From the NCBI GenBank assembly GCA_003427395.1, contig BFEA01000881.1:304803-338944 (forward strand): a stretch of 34,142 bases of DNA, given 5' to 3'. Shown here in pieces: positions 9,763 through 19,677 of this stretch. The first letter of the stretch is position 1, and every line of letters starts with the position of its first letter. The notes beneath the pieces were generated by a model. The model ran no database searches and had not been told where the DNA came from. It worked only from the letters and a program-made list of their open reading frames with translations. A program made the translations under genes and the position numbers. Source of the DNA: Chara braunii (lineage: Eukaryota > Streptophyta > Charophyceae > Charales > Characeae).

Positions 9763-11091
9763 CTCTCCTTCTTCCCGTTTCTGCCCTTGGCAACCTCCGC
9801 CATCTCCCATGCAGCCCTTTTCTTATTACCCTCTCAATCTACTGACTATGGATTCGAGGTCGATGCAGTTCGAAACCCCCAACCCGAACCTTCCTTCGCC
9901 TGATTTTGTTTGGAAATGGGTGAGGTACGCCTTTCCTTCTTCCTCCTTCGTCGTCCCCACCATAGCCCAACGCACCTCTGTTTCACCTTGTAGCTTCCAA
10001 CACACTCCGCGAGCGCTGAACCTGCCTATGCCATTCGGCTCGCCCCGGATCAAGCCCCCGTGGTCACTCCTCATTTCTCTCGATCCTGTCAACGGTCGGG
10101 AGCACTACGCCCTTCCCCTCCCCGCTAGCTCCTCCGAATGCACTTGGTATGAACTCCGTCCGGGTTCGTTCAAATTTTTATGTTATTTTTCCCCTCCTAC
10201 TACTTAGCCCGCTAGATCACTCTTACTCCCTCCACGCCCAGGCCTATTGTTCCCCCGTTCTCCTCTCTTCTTTTCCTCCACTGCTCTCCTTCTACTACCT
10301 TCAAGTGCCTCTAGTGCGGATATACGCCCAGCTCATTCCAACCGATAGCGCGATCTCCATCACTCCTCTACCTCACTAGTAGTCATACTTGGAGACCGAC
10401 GGAAAGTCAGCAAGTTTACCCGTCGCTGTCTGTTTGAAAGCCGCCCAACCCCCTGCCCGCTTCTTCTCATACTTGCGACATCCCTCTGTCACGCCATCGG
10501 CTCCTGATGGTCAACCCACAACTCCGCCTCGTTATGCACCCTCCGTCAACCCGAGAAAAAAAACACCCTGGCCCGAACGCGGCCCGCCACCTGATCAGTT
10601 CACTCATGTTCCCACCGAGGTAGGCCAACAGGCCCACGGCCAATTCCGGAACTGCTAACTTAAGTAGTGATACAGTTGAAGTCCCCAAGGCCTGGACCCA
10701 AATACGAGTCTATACTTCGATAGTCTACTATTTGTGCCTACTGAGCTAGGCCCTAGAGTGACTATTAGCAGAGAATAAACATACAAAAAATCAGGGAAAA
10801 AGATGGAAAAAAAATAATAATAATAATAAAGAAATTGGCATAAAAAATCCTAAGCTAAGTCGTGAGAACTACTGGCTCTTCGCCAGTCCCATGCGACGGA
10901 CCCGCCGTCGCCCCAGCCAACAAAACTGATGCGGATAATCCCTCCCTTGGGCCCTCAACCCATCAGTTTCCTTCGTTTAGTTCCGTCGCTCCCTCGTGCC
11001 GCCTGCTGGCCTCGACCCCTACACCTTCGCTATGTAAGTCCAGCACCGTAACCTACAGGGCTAAGTCCAAGCCTGGTACTGGTACGCGCGG

Positions 11092-11103
11092 GATCCTACA
11101 TAA
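11092..11103 (-). promoter_or_regulatory. TATA-like box of the reverse LTR
   Basis: The minus strand reads CTTTATGTAGGATC about 415 bases inside the LTR. The equivalent position of the second forward LTR (offset ~430) is CTTTATATAGGAGG, followed in both by a GC-rich CGCGC or TCGCGCC stretch. Position and conservation suggest a core promoter, decayed by one base here. Confidence 0.45.
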
Positions 11104-11517
11104 AGATGTGCACGCAGGTGTTCCAAGCACCTTGGGTCATATCTCCATTTGCAGCCAGCGCACCGACACTAGGCCTTCCTGCCGGCTAGCACCTACTACG
11201 CCGTGGCCACAACACATGCCAAACCTCGTACGTCGACCTACCCGGGGTCTACTGTCTCGGATAAGAACAACCTTTTATTTCTAATAACAAAAAGTTCAGG
11301 CCGACCAACTAAGTCGGCTGCCTAATCAAACGGGAGAATCACACGCGCGCCTTAAAACTGCGCGCCCACTCACGCTCTACTCTAGTCCGCCACCCCAACT
11401 CTGTAACCAAACCGACTTAGCCGCGACTCGTGCGGTACACTTAGATCTTTTTAACTTTACTTCCTATCACTTGCAAAAACTGGGGCGGATACCCTTGTCA
11501 GGGTATTCGCACCGACA

Positions 11518-11900
11518 ACAGGAAGAGCTCAAGGGCGGCTCAAGTGCAGCCCAGGCAAACCTACCCGTTTTTCAAGTCACCTCACTGGTCACACTTGAGC
11601 CGCACTTGAAAACGGTGCACTGCAAGTGTGTGTAGAACCCCCCAATAGTTTTTTTTCCCCATTTTTTTCTCCTTTTTCTACCGTCGTTGTCATGGCTGAA
11701 CCTTGCACGAGCTGTTGCAGCACCCTTCCCACTCATTTCAAGGGCGGACTCTAGCGTTGAAAGGAATGAGACGGGACTCGGGTATGTTTTAATCACGATT
11801 GGAACTCGAGTGTGCACCACTCGAGTTTCAAGTGAAGTGGTATGGAACGAGGCCCATTCTAGTAGAGTGGGACATTTGGATGGAGATTGATCAATTCACG
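11518..11900. repeat. Right flank of the reverse LTR with inverted match and CTCGAG palindrome
   Basis: Bases 11837-11859 are the inverted partner of 1867-1889. The stretch also has a perfect 10-base-arm hairpin AACTCGAGTG-TGCAC-CACTCGAGTT (11803-11827) and repeated TCAAGTG/CACTTGA motifs (11530-11620). It may be the right arm of a TIR element that the LTR split. Confidence 0.45.
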
Positions 11901-12768
11901 CCGGGAAGGTATAAGGCAGGATATTAACACGTAGATGGAGAGTGATTGGCGGGAAGAGTGGAGGACAGGTACAAGAAGGGGAGGGCGATGAACTTGGAGG
12001 TATCCTCGTTGAACGGAAAGGCCCACATACTTTGAGGTTTAAAGTTCTTGGCACAATTTTCGCATGTCCTACTGGCGGGAACCCGGTAAGCCCTGATTTC
12101 GGTTCAAAAAGCCACCGAAATTGCGGCCAGGAACGTCAAAATCCTACTTGGCTCGCCCGACCGTGCAGCAGGGTTGTGCAACTCGTGCAAGTCGCCCGGA
12201 GGGCAAAAAATCAGCCCTGCTTTGTTTTTGTTTATGTTTTGGGTGACGATTTTCTGCACATGGCCAGAGGAGCCCAAATTCGGGCTCCTTTCTTTTTCGA
12301 GTGTTGACAGTCAAGGCGGTGAAGGGGGGGGCTAAAGGGGTTTAAAGGGGGGAACCTAAGTCTGATTCAATTGTTTTCTTTTTTATCTTCTATTCCGTCA
12401 GGATATCTGATGCGACCCTCAACCAAAAGTCGTTTGTATTGCAATTCCACACAACATATTTTTTCTGCTTTTATACTTTTTTGGCCCTGGGGTTGTCGAG
12501 AGCCCTGCCCGGTGTTCATGCCAGGCCTAGCACCTGGGCGTGTATCCAGGCATAAGCTGGGTGTCCGGGCACCCGGACATACAACCTAGAGAAAGGGGTA
12601 ATTCAAAGTTATTTGTTCGCCTCGCCCATTCTTTATCAATAAACAACAGTTATTGGGTGAACCATTTTTTTCTGCTATGGAAATGTTGGAGAACTCGACA
12701 GATGAAAGCTACACAGAGAGAGAGAGAAAGATAGAGGCAAACAAGGAATAACGCAACAAGCAACCGAC

Positions 12769-12771
<3 letters not shown>
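11901..12771. other. Stretch with no recognisable gene
   Basis: The longest open frame is 121 codons (11942-12307, plus), with no recognised motif and no support beyond being open. The region holds a short hairpin AGGAGCCC...GGGCTCCT followed by T-rich sequence (12268-12289) and degenerate CCTGGGCGTGTATCCAGGC-type repeats at 12505-12580. I see no convincing host exon. Confidence 0.5.
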
Positions 12772-12858
<87 letters not shown>

Positions 12859-12990
12859 NNNNNNNNNNNNNNNNNNNNNNNNNNNNNNNNNNNNNNNNNN
12901 NNNNNNNNNNNNNNNNNNNNNNNNNNNNNNNNNNNNNNNNNNNNNNNNNNNNNNNNNNNNNNAAGCGCAAGAGAGAGAGAGAGAGAGAAG
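12772..12990. repeat. (GA)n microsatellite containing a 104-base assembly gap
   Basis: A GA run (12772-12858) enters N bases 12859-12962 and continues as a short GA run to 12990. The real repeat length is unknown. Confidence 0.97.
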
Positions 12991-13455
12991 GTGGGGGCGG
13001 GAGCGGGAGCGGAGGGCGGGGGGAGTAACAGGGGGTATTACCCACGAGGCATACGGAAAGATGAGGCATTGAATATCTATGTGCGTGTGTACGTACGTGT
13101 GAGAGAGAGAGATGGTCACACTGATCATTCATCATTGGAGGAATTAAGGTCTGATCAATGATATGTAATTAACATTACAAAATGTTTCTGATAGATGATT
13201 GGACGGGGAGCGACCATTGATTGAGCTCTGACAGACCGTGGCCAACAATTTGCGCCTTCGAGGCAGTCGAGGAGACTAATGGTGGTTAGATAACGCACGA
13301 CTACAATTAATGAATTGAAGTAAATCAAAAAGAAAAAAAAAAATAAAGCAGTCAGTTCATCCGTTATCGTCTAATCCAATCAAGATATCCAACTCAACAA
13401 TGACTGGCAGAAGGATACATGTAATCACATCTATCGCGATCGAGATCTTCATCGC

Positions 13456-13457
<2 letters not shown>

Positions 13458-13553
<96 letters not shown>

Positions 13554-13557
13554 CGTG

Positions 13558-13591
<34 letters not shown>
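13458..13591. repeat. Compound (CT)n-(GT)n microsatellite
   Basis: About 90 bases of CT with one CTTT interruption pass into GTGC/GT repeats. The open frames over it are repeat artefacts. Confidence 0.97.
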
Positions 13592-13742
13592 GCCAAAAAT
13601 CCAATACTGAACATTAAGAAAAAAACAAAAGAGACAAAGAGAGGCGTCGTCAACAAGAAAAAGAAAAAGAGAAACGAGAAAAAAAAGGTCTCTCTCCCCC
13701 ACGGTTGGCATTTCTCACTTCACGCTACCGTCTTCAGCTGAA

Positions 13743-13817
13743 TAGAACGCCCCGTCATTATCGCCGTATCTAGACATAATGTTTCCCCAAATACGGCTAT
13801 AAAGACTCGGCGTTCTA
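13743..13817. other. Small foldback hairpin
   Basis: Nine-base outer arms TAGAACGCC (13743-13751) and GGCGTTCTA (13809-13817) enclose a second pair, GCCGTAT and ATACGGC. The 75-base structure is non-coding and may be a MITE fragment. The next 450 bases (13830-14280) show only AT-rich sequence and a short duplicated GGGGTAGGATT motif. Confidence 0.55.
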
Positions 13818-14311
13818 CTGGTGTGAAGAACGGTAGGGGAACCTAGGCTTATGAGGATGAATGAAGTTGTGGATGGGTTGCTAGATCAGTGTTGTGGTTG
13901 TAAATGAAATTAATTAAATAAAAAAAAGGGTGGGGTGGGGGGAATTGGATACTATCTTTCGTTCTCATATTTGTTGTCACTTGTTTTAAAATGAATATTC
14001 CATTTATTATTTTCTTAAATTTCAATGATATCTTCAACGATACGTGAATGATATTTCCCTGATTGGTTAATTAATGGGATGGTGACCAACGATTCAGAAA
14101 AACAGAGAGCAATAGCTAAGATGCTACAGTCAGGGCAACTTTCAGTCTAGATGCATAACTATCTTGATCGCGCCTTCTATTGAGGTGAGGACGATAGGAA
14201 TCCCGCGCCACTGTGGTGAAGAAGGGGTAGGATTAAAATAAAAAAATAAAAACAGAAGGGGTAGGATTTGTCATCACGGATATCTCTGCTAGATTGAGTT
14301 GTGGTCTCGGC

Positions 14312-14339
14312 AAAAAAAAAAAAAAAAAAAAAAAAAAAA
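14312..14339. repeat. Poly(A) tract
   Basis: A run of 28 A residues. It could be a retroposon tail, but I found no matching target duplication. Confidence 0.9.
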
Positions 14340-14458
14340 CCCGAAAAAAAAAACAGCTTATATTCATCATGTTCGCGCGCCTCTTTTCCGCCACTGCTCT
14401 CGCCTGCTCGTCACACGTGATGTCGCCCAGAGGTCGATGCATGATTTCACCCCATACC

Positions 14459-14572
14459 TCTCTCTCTCTCTCACTCACACACACACACAGACACACACAC
14501 AAACACACAAACACTTCACACACACATACATACATACATACATACATACATACATACATACATACATACATA
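14459..14572. repeat. CT / CA / CATA compound microsatellite
   Basis: Short CT, then CA-rich, then about twelve CATA units (14525-14572). The open frames across it have no coding meaning. Confidence 0.95.
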
Positions 14573-14825
14573 AAAAGGGGGGAAAAAAAAACAAAATAGT
14601 GAGTGGACGAGCACATTTTTGACATCTTTCTGACACCTTTTTGTTTTTTGGATCTGCCCAATGCCCTGAAAATTTATAGGCATGTACCTTCCATGCCACA
14701 GAATTAGCAAAAAAAATTCAAAAAAAAAAAGGCCCTGAAATGATTTTTGGCAGAGCCCAACTTCGAGAAGTTCGGCCATCGAACGTTCGTCTGGAAACCC
14801 ACCCAACATTCGCGAGTAACCCTGT

Positions 14826-15052
14826 ATGTATATATATTGTCACAAGAATATCAGAGCGCAAAAGCAAAAAAAAAGAAAAACTTGCATACAAGGCCGTCCA
14901 CGTGGATGTGCATTAAGCGGAGGCTGCCCCCACCCCCGTGTGTCATATCGACCCACTTGCATACAACTTAAAGACAAAGAGGCAAATAAAAAGGAAGGGA
15001 ACAATCAAATATAACAAAACAGGGGGAACAAACATAAACAGATTATAGATGA
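14826..15052. repeat. Dispersed repeat R, copy 1 (partial)
   Basis: The repeat starts with TATATTGTCAC and AGAGCGCAAAAGC, then has a core with CACGTGGATG, GGCTGCCCCCACCCCCGTGT and GACCCACTTGCA, and ends in an A-rich tail. Four further copies follow in the same orientation at 15054, 15641, 16806 and 18230. This copy is shorter because the middle A-rich spacer is missing. Confidence 0.75.
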
Positions 15053-15053
15053 C

Positions 15054-15350
15054 AAGTATATCGTCACAAAGATATCGGAGCGCAAAAGCGAAAAAAAACA
15101 AGAAAAAAATCAATTCATTTTTTATTTTTTTCCTTACAACTCCCCCTGTTCAAAACCTCTTGCGTACAAGGCTGCCCACGTGGATGTAGGTTGAGCGGCG
15201 GCTGCCCCCACCCCCGTGTGTCATATCGACCCACTTGCACATAACCACAAGACAAAAAGGCAAAGAAAGAGGAAGGGAACAACCAAATATAACAAAACAA
15301 GGCAAACAAACAGACACAGATCCTAGATGAGAAGTCCCACATGCAAGCAC
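15054..15350. repeat. Dispersed repeat R, copy 2
   Basis: Direct repeat of copy 1, with head TATATCGTCAC, AATC/TATCGGAGCGCAAAAGCG, the CCCACGTGGATG core and an AACCAAATATAACAAAAC tail shared only with copy 1. Copies 1 and 2 are thus a sub-family, probably a tandem duplication. Confidence 0.75.
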
Positions 15351-15504
15351 CGCCCCCTTCATCATAGGTCAAATGAAGGGACAAGACCATCAAGGATATC
15401 AAAACACCCTTGCCTGCAAACAAACAATCCAAGATAACAAACTATTCGTACTCACCAGCGACTCTGCGTCAACTCAAGAATCCTTTGCGAGTATTTGTTG
15501 TTGC

Positions 15505-15604
15505 AAAAACTGGTATCGTTTCCATCTTTCTGATGCTTCGCTGTCTAAACTAAAATATTGGGACACCACCAACAACAAAAAAGATGGAAACGATACCAGT
15601 TTTT
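15505..15604. ncRNA. Long perfect-stem hairpin, miRNA/siRNA-precursor-like or foldback
   Basis: Arms 15505-15529 and 15580-15604 are perfect 25-base inverted repeats (AAAAACTGGTATCG... against ...CGATACCAGTTTTT). Pairing continues outward with TATTTGTTG/CAACAAATA after a small bulge. The loop is 50 bases. The near-perfect stem fits a young miRNA or siRNA hairpin, or a small foldback element. No expression evidence is available, so the RNA call is tentative. Confidence 0.4.
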
Positions 15605-15640
15605 ACAACAAATAATAATCGCAAACGATACCAATTTATG

Positions 15641-16345
15641 CATATATCGTCAAACAGAGCTGCCGAGCTGCCCGGTAAACCGTAGGCAGAGAGGGAGAAG
15701 AGGAAATATAGATTGCCACATTGTGAATCGGTGCGTAAAGACAGGAAAAGAAACAGAACAAAAAAAAGAAAGAAGTGAGGAAGGAAAGCCCCGCCTGTTC
15801 ATCACCTCTTACGTACAAGTCCAGCTACGTGGATGACAGGTTGAGCGTTGGCTGCCCCCATCCTCGTGTTTCACAAGGACCCACTTACACGCAGTTAAAA
15901 CACAAAGAGGTAAAGAAAAGGTGAAGGGAACCAAACCTCACAGATGCAAGAGAAAAAGAAAAAGATTCAATCAAAGAAAGGACAAGGGAAGAGGAAGGCC
16001 TATCAGTAAAACAAAGCAAATGACACATCCCACAAATAAACCAATTGCCACTGTCACAACAAAGTTCAATATTTTTTTTATTTTTTTTTCTCGTTTTTTT
16101 TTTTTGTCAGCATTTTTTTTTTTCATTCTTTTCATTTTTTTCTTTCTTTCTTCAACTCCGCATCTGTTTTGGCATTGTCGAAAACTTATCTGTCATACAA
16201 TTAGTGTTACTTCTGACCTGCTTGATTCTATTGACCAGTCAGGAAGAAGAACCCCCACCCCGACAGATACGCTGAGGATGACGTAGATGTTCACAAGGAT
16301 ACCCAAGGAGAGATGCGCCAGCACAACATTCAACAGGACAGCTAG
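15641..16345. repeat. Dispersed repeat R, copy 3 with downstream extension
   Basis: Its core (15715-16070) matches copies 4 and 5 closely, with CACGCAG, CCAAACCTCACAG, GGAAGGCCTATCAGT and ACACATCCCACAAATAAACC. After a T-rich spacer the match to copy 5 resumes (ATTGACCAGTCA, CCCCGACAGATA, GATGTTCACAAGGATACCC), so the duplicated unit is at least 600 bases. Its first 75 bases also occur inverted at 18915-18985. Confidence 0.75.
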
Positions 16346-16384
16346 CATGGACCATCCCATCAAAACAGTCCTAACAAAGGACAC
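16193..16384 (-). pseudogene. Hydrophobic reverse-strand ORF fragment (membrane-protein-like), duplicated
   Basis: The minus strand encodes a strongly hydrophobic stretch including LAHLSLGILVNIYVIL, long enough for a membrane helix. It is followed by a possible donor (CAGC|GTATCT). A second copy in the 18666-18905 region encodes LAQLSLGILVNIHVIL, with mostly similar residues. About 370 bases upstream on the same strand another fragment reads ILIFLPAFFTDSGIIWHSF. The order FLPA...WHxF then a small-residue helix faintly recalls cation/proton antiporters, but this is only a visual impression. No complete gene is present. It could be decayed exons or chance hydrophobicity in the repeat. Confidence 0.25.
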
Positions 16385-16419
16385 ATTGTCCGCATGTCAA
16401 AAAAACAGCAGGATGTTCA

Positions 16420-16938
16420 TCACAGTGCGACATCATGCAATCCTAATAGCGTCCTTGCGCACAAAAGGGACATCGAATATCTGAGTGATACGGATGTGTA
16501 CGAAATGTTGGCACAAATGACGGCGATCACAATAGATTGATAATGGTGATGGCATAGATGATGAATTCCACAGCCAAGGCGCATTGCATCCCTGTTCCGA
16601 CAGGTTTCACACGAGAGTAGGTCAATAATCCGGAATAAAGTATGATTCGACAATGCACGCAAAAATTCATTTATGCTGAAGGTAATCTGAATCATCGTCT
16701 CACCATCCCGAAGTTCCCACTGTGACAGCTGCACGAATGAGTGCCATATAATGCCCGAATCTGTGAAAAATGCAGGCAGAAATATGAGGATGGTCATTAA
16801 GGTCACATATGTATATATATCATCGCAAAGACATATTGTATATCTCCACACCGTGTATCGGAGCGCAAAGGCGAAAAAATACAAAACAAAATAAAAAAAA
16901 GAAAGAGGGAAGGAAGAAATGCTCGGCCTGTTCATCAC
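16420..16938 (-). other. 172-codon reverse-strand ORF, unknown
   Basis: This frame has no in-frame stop for 172 codons and contains the hydrophobic stretch ILIFLPAFFTDSGIIW at about residues 52-67, a possible splice acceptor (TTTTTCACAG) in the same place, and Cys/His-rich sequence near the C-terminus. I recognise no domain. The amino-terminal part overlaps repeat R copy 4. It may be several decayed exons joined by open intron sequence. Confidence 0.2.
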
Positions 16939-17165
16939 CTCTTACGTACAAGGCCGGCCACGTGGATGACAGGTTGAGTGTCGACTGCCCCATCCCCGTG
17001 TGTCACAAGGACCCACTTGCACGTAGCCAAAAGGCAAATAGGTAAAAAAACGGAGGAGGAAACCAAACCTCATAGAGGCAAGAGAAAGAGAAAGGGATTC
17101 AGTCAAAGAAAGGACAAGGGAAGAGGAAGGCCTATCAGTCAGACAAAGGAAAAGACACACCCCAT
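16806..17165. repeat. Dispersed repeat R, copy 4
   Basis: Full-length core matching copies 3 and 5, including CCACGTGGATGACAGGTTGA and ACAAGGACCCACTTGCACG. It ends in GGAAGGCCTATCAGTCAGAC and is followed by a T-rich tract (17168-17270). Confidence 0.8.
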
Positions 17166-17387
17166 CTTTTTTTCTTTTCTTCGGCAATTTGTTATTTTTT
17201 CCTTCTTTTTTCTTTCTTTTTTCTTCTTCTACTTTTTTTTTTTTTTTTTTTTTTTTCTTCTTCTTCCAATGTGGTTATGTATTGATGAACTTTCGAAGCG
17301 TTTACGTAAGGCAGTTGGCAACTGTTTCCACTATTCTTTTTCTTCTTCATCATTTTTTTCGTTTTTTTTCTTTTTCTTTTTCTTCTC

Positions 17388-17978
17388 GTGGTATGGTGGA
17401 TGCGGGAGTGTGGTAGCCCCTTGAGAAGTCCTTGTGCGCAACCAGGCGAAACTCGTCGGGGAATGTGCGCATTGAGCCGGAAGTCCTTGCAGGTGCTGTT
17501 TTGCATACCCTGGTGGATGCGGGAGTGTGGTAGCCCCTTGAGAAGTCCTGGTGCGCAACCAGGCGAAAAGCATCGGGGAATGTGCGCGTTGACCTGGAAG
17601 TCCGTGTAGGTGTTGTTTTGCTTACCCAATGAACATGGACATGTAGCGATCCGCCTCGCTACTTCTTCTTCTTCTTCTTCTTCTTCATCTGCCCCCTCTC
17701 GAAGTCGTGTTGATGTTAATTTACCGGGTTGTTCGTCTTACCGACAGCATGCTCTGGCACGTCGACAGCGTTTGTCAACCATGTGCCGACCGCTCCAGAT
17801 CAAACCCGACTTTCTAGTGGTGACCGACGATAACAAAAAGGAGGGCAATGATACGAATCCTTCTTCCCCTTCTTCTTCATCGACTCCCGCTGTTCGCCAT
17901 TTGCTGAATACGGTGAAAATTTACGGTGATAACACTAACTTTGACTCTTTTATTTCTTCGTTTTCTTCTTCTTCTTAG
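17388..17978 (+). pseudogene. Ser-rich ORF with a 39-codon internal duplication, broken by one TAG
   Basis: One frame stays open from 17388 to a TAG at 17976 except for a single TAG at 17607-17609. The first part holds two 39-residue units that share WWMRECGSPLRSP and CAL/GMCAL motifs. The second part has a poly-Ser run from CTT/TCT repeats (about 17661-17688), a charged segment DDNKKEGNDTN and a Ser-rich end. At the internal stop, unit 1 has CAG where unit 2 has TAG, so the break is probably a C-to-T change. The protein is not recognised and has no clear start codon context (the first codon is not secure). It may be a decayed exon. Confidence 0.3.
17395..17628. repeat. 117-bp tandem duplication, in frame
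   Basis: Two adjacent units begin GGTGGATGCGGGAGTGTGGT at 17395 and 17512. They differ at roughly a dozen positions. A period of 117 bases is a multiple of three, so the open frame is preserved. Confidence 0.9.
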
Positions 17979-18229
17979 GGAGATGGAAGAGAGGGCGATG
18001 ATATGAACATAACAATCCAAATATAATCAAGAGTAAAAGAAACGAAACCATAACAGAGCATCCGCAATATACAGACGTCATTCCACATTAGGGAGATTTG
18101 GTTGACAAAGGATAAAGAAAAAAATAAAAGAAGGACAAAAGAAAGAAGGAAGGTAAAATCTCCCAAAAGGAAGAGCATGCGCCTGCTAGTATAGGCCCGA
18201 CGCTAACCGCATCATCTGCAAGAGCAGAG

Positions 18230-18845
18230 AGTTATATATATTGTCACACTGTGAATCGGAGCGCAAAGGCGGAAAAAGACAAAACAAAAAAAGGAAAGAT
18301 GGAAGAAAAACTCCGCCTGTTCATCACATCTTCCGTAGATGGCCAGCCACGTGGATGACAGGTTGAGCGCTGACTGCCCCCATCCCCGTGTGTCACAAGG
18401 ATTCACTTGCACGCAGCCAAAAAACAGAGAGGTAAAGAAACGGAGGAAATCAAACCTCACAGAGATAAGAGAAAAAGAAAGGGATCCAATCAAAGAAATG
18501 ACAAGGGCAGAGGAAGGCCTATCAGTCAAACAAAGCAAATGACACATCCCACAAATAAACCAATTGTCACTGTCACAACAAAGTTCAAGATTTTTTTTTT
18601 CTTGTTTTCTTATTTTCTTGTCTTCAATAATTTGTTTTTTTATTCTTTTATTTTTTTTCGTTTTTTTAATTTTTTCTTTGTTCTTTCTTCACCTCCATAT
18701 CTGTTGGTAGTGTCGAGAGCTTTATCTGTCTTATTGACCAGTCAAGAAGAGGAGATACCACCCCGACAGATAGGACAGGCACAGTGAGGATAACGTGGAT
18801 GTTCACAAGGATACCCAAGGAAAGTTGTGCCAACATAACATATAT
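18230..18845. repeat. Dispersed repeat R, copy 5 with downstream extension
   Basis: It matches copy 3 over the core and again after the T-rich spacer (18692-18845), making a direct duplication about 2.6 kb apart. It is followed by an AT-repeat palindrome (18841-18880) and an inverted match of 15641-15715 at 18915-18985. Confidence 0.8.
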
Positions 18846-18905
18846 ATATATATGTATGGGTGTATATATATATATACATGAAACTCCGATGAAACAATTT
18901 GTCAC
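18666..18905 (-). pseudogene. Second copy of the hydrophobic ORF fragment
   Basis: The minus strand encodes LAQLSLGILVNIHVIL followed by VPVLSVGVVSPLLDWS, the counterpart of the fragment at 16193-16384. It is flanked by AT microsatellite and T-rich sequence. No further exons are evident. Confidence 0.25.
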
Positions 18906-19126
18906 AACCCCTCGTTTGTTGTCTTCTTCTCCCTCTCTTCCTACGGTTTACCGGGCAACTCTGTTTAAGGATATACATATGTACATATATGTATACATAT
19001 ATATTTGTGTGTGCCTTTTCTGATAGTTCAGATAAAGGTCGATCGACGCCTGTTTACTCAAACTTTCCGTCTAGATACAACGATAATGACCGTTCGATAC
19101 TGTGCTTCGCATTCGGTGACATCACG

Positions 19127-19145
19127 CACACACACACACACACAC

Positions 19146-19219
<74 letters not shown>
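19127..19219. repeat. (CA)n-(GA)n microsatellite
   Basis: CA units at 19127-19145 and then GA units at 19148-19219. Confidence 0.97.
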
Positions 19220-19221
<2 letters not shown>

Positions 19222-19310
19222 ACTTCACTTACCTCTGATGAGCTTAGCGATTAACCCTCCAAATGCAGACACTGAACCTTCACCGCCTCTTGAGAAGTAG
19301 GAAGTGGGGG

Positions 19311-19539
<229 letters not shown>

Positions 19540-19677
19540 AGTCTTTTCTCGTGGGGTGAGTAGAGCCATCATGTCTCATGGTGCTCTGGCCCTTCGTGCG
19601 ACGAACGGACCATGCATGCACCTGGCCCGACCAACGCACACACAGGTCCTCGTCGCACCACTCGCGAACTAGATTAA

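Larger units (their letters stand above)
1994..11517 (-). mobile_element. Complete giant LTR (9.5 kb), reverse orientation, probably solo
   Basis: Read on the minus strand it starts TGTCGGTGCGAATACCC (at 11517) and ends GCGCTCGACA (at 1994). The similarity to the forward LTR at 20508-27897 begins and stops exactly at these ends, fixing both boundaries and showing TG...CA with 5-base terminal inverted repeats. No tRNA-Asp PBS follows its 3' end and no gag or pol lies beyond its 5' end, so it is a solo LTR or a detached remnant. The 5-base flanks differ (GGCGG and ACAGG), so a simple solo-LTR history with intact target duplication is not supported. It is longer than the forward copy partly because of a ~0.94-kb TIR element and a ~0.58-kb hairpin-rich block. 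All open frames in it are short and not conserved, so I call no gene. Confidence 0.85.

Noticed and set aside
9758-10207. 149-codon plus-strand ORF
   Set aside because: It lies antisense within the reverse LTR, is not conserved in the forward LTR, and is Pro/Ser-rich from CT-biased sequence.
10862-11284. 140-codon plus-strand ORF
   Set aside because: It is antisense to LTR U3, is disrupted in the homologous region of the second LTR, and has no recognisable domain.
12268-12289. Hairpin followed by T-rich tract resembling a rho-independent terminator
   Set aside because: The window is eukaryotic by every other sign, and no gene ends there.
13357-13741. Arg/Glu, Leu/Ser and His/Thr repeat proteins on both strands
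   Set aside because: These are dinucleotide microsatellites read in frame. The same applies at 16-94, 410-479, 12772-12990, 19127-19219 and 19312-19538.
17388-18251. Possible alternative code with TAG/TAA as Gln
   Set aside because: The frame after 17388 meets only TAG and TAA stops up to a TGA near 18250, and one TAG aligns with CAG. But gag uses CAA/CAG for its other Gln codons and has only one TAG, and the sample is small. C-to-T mutation is simpler.
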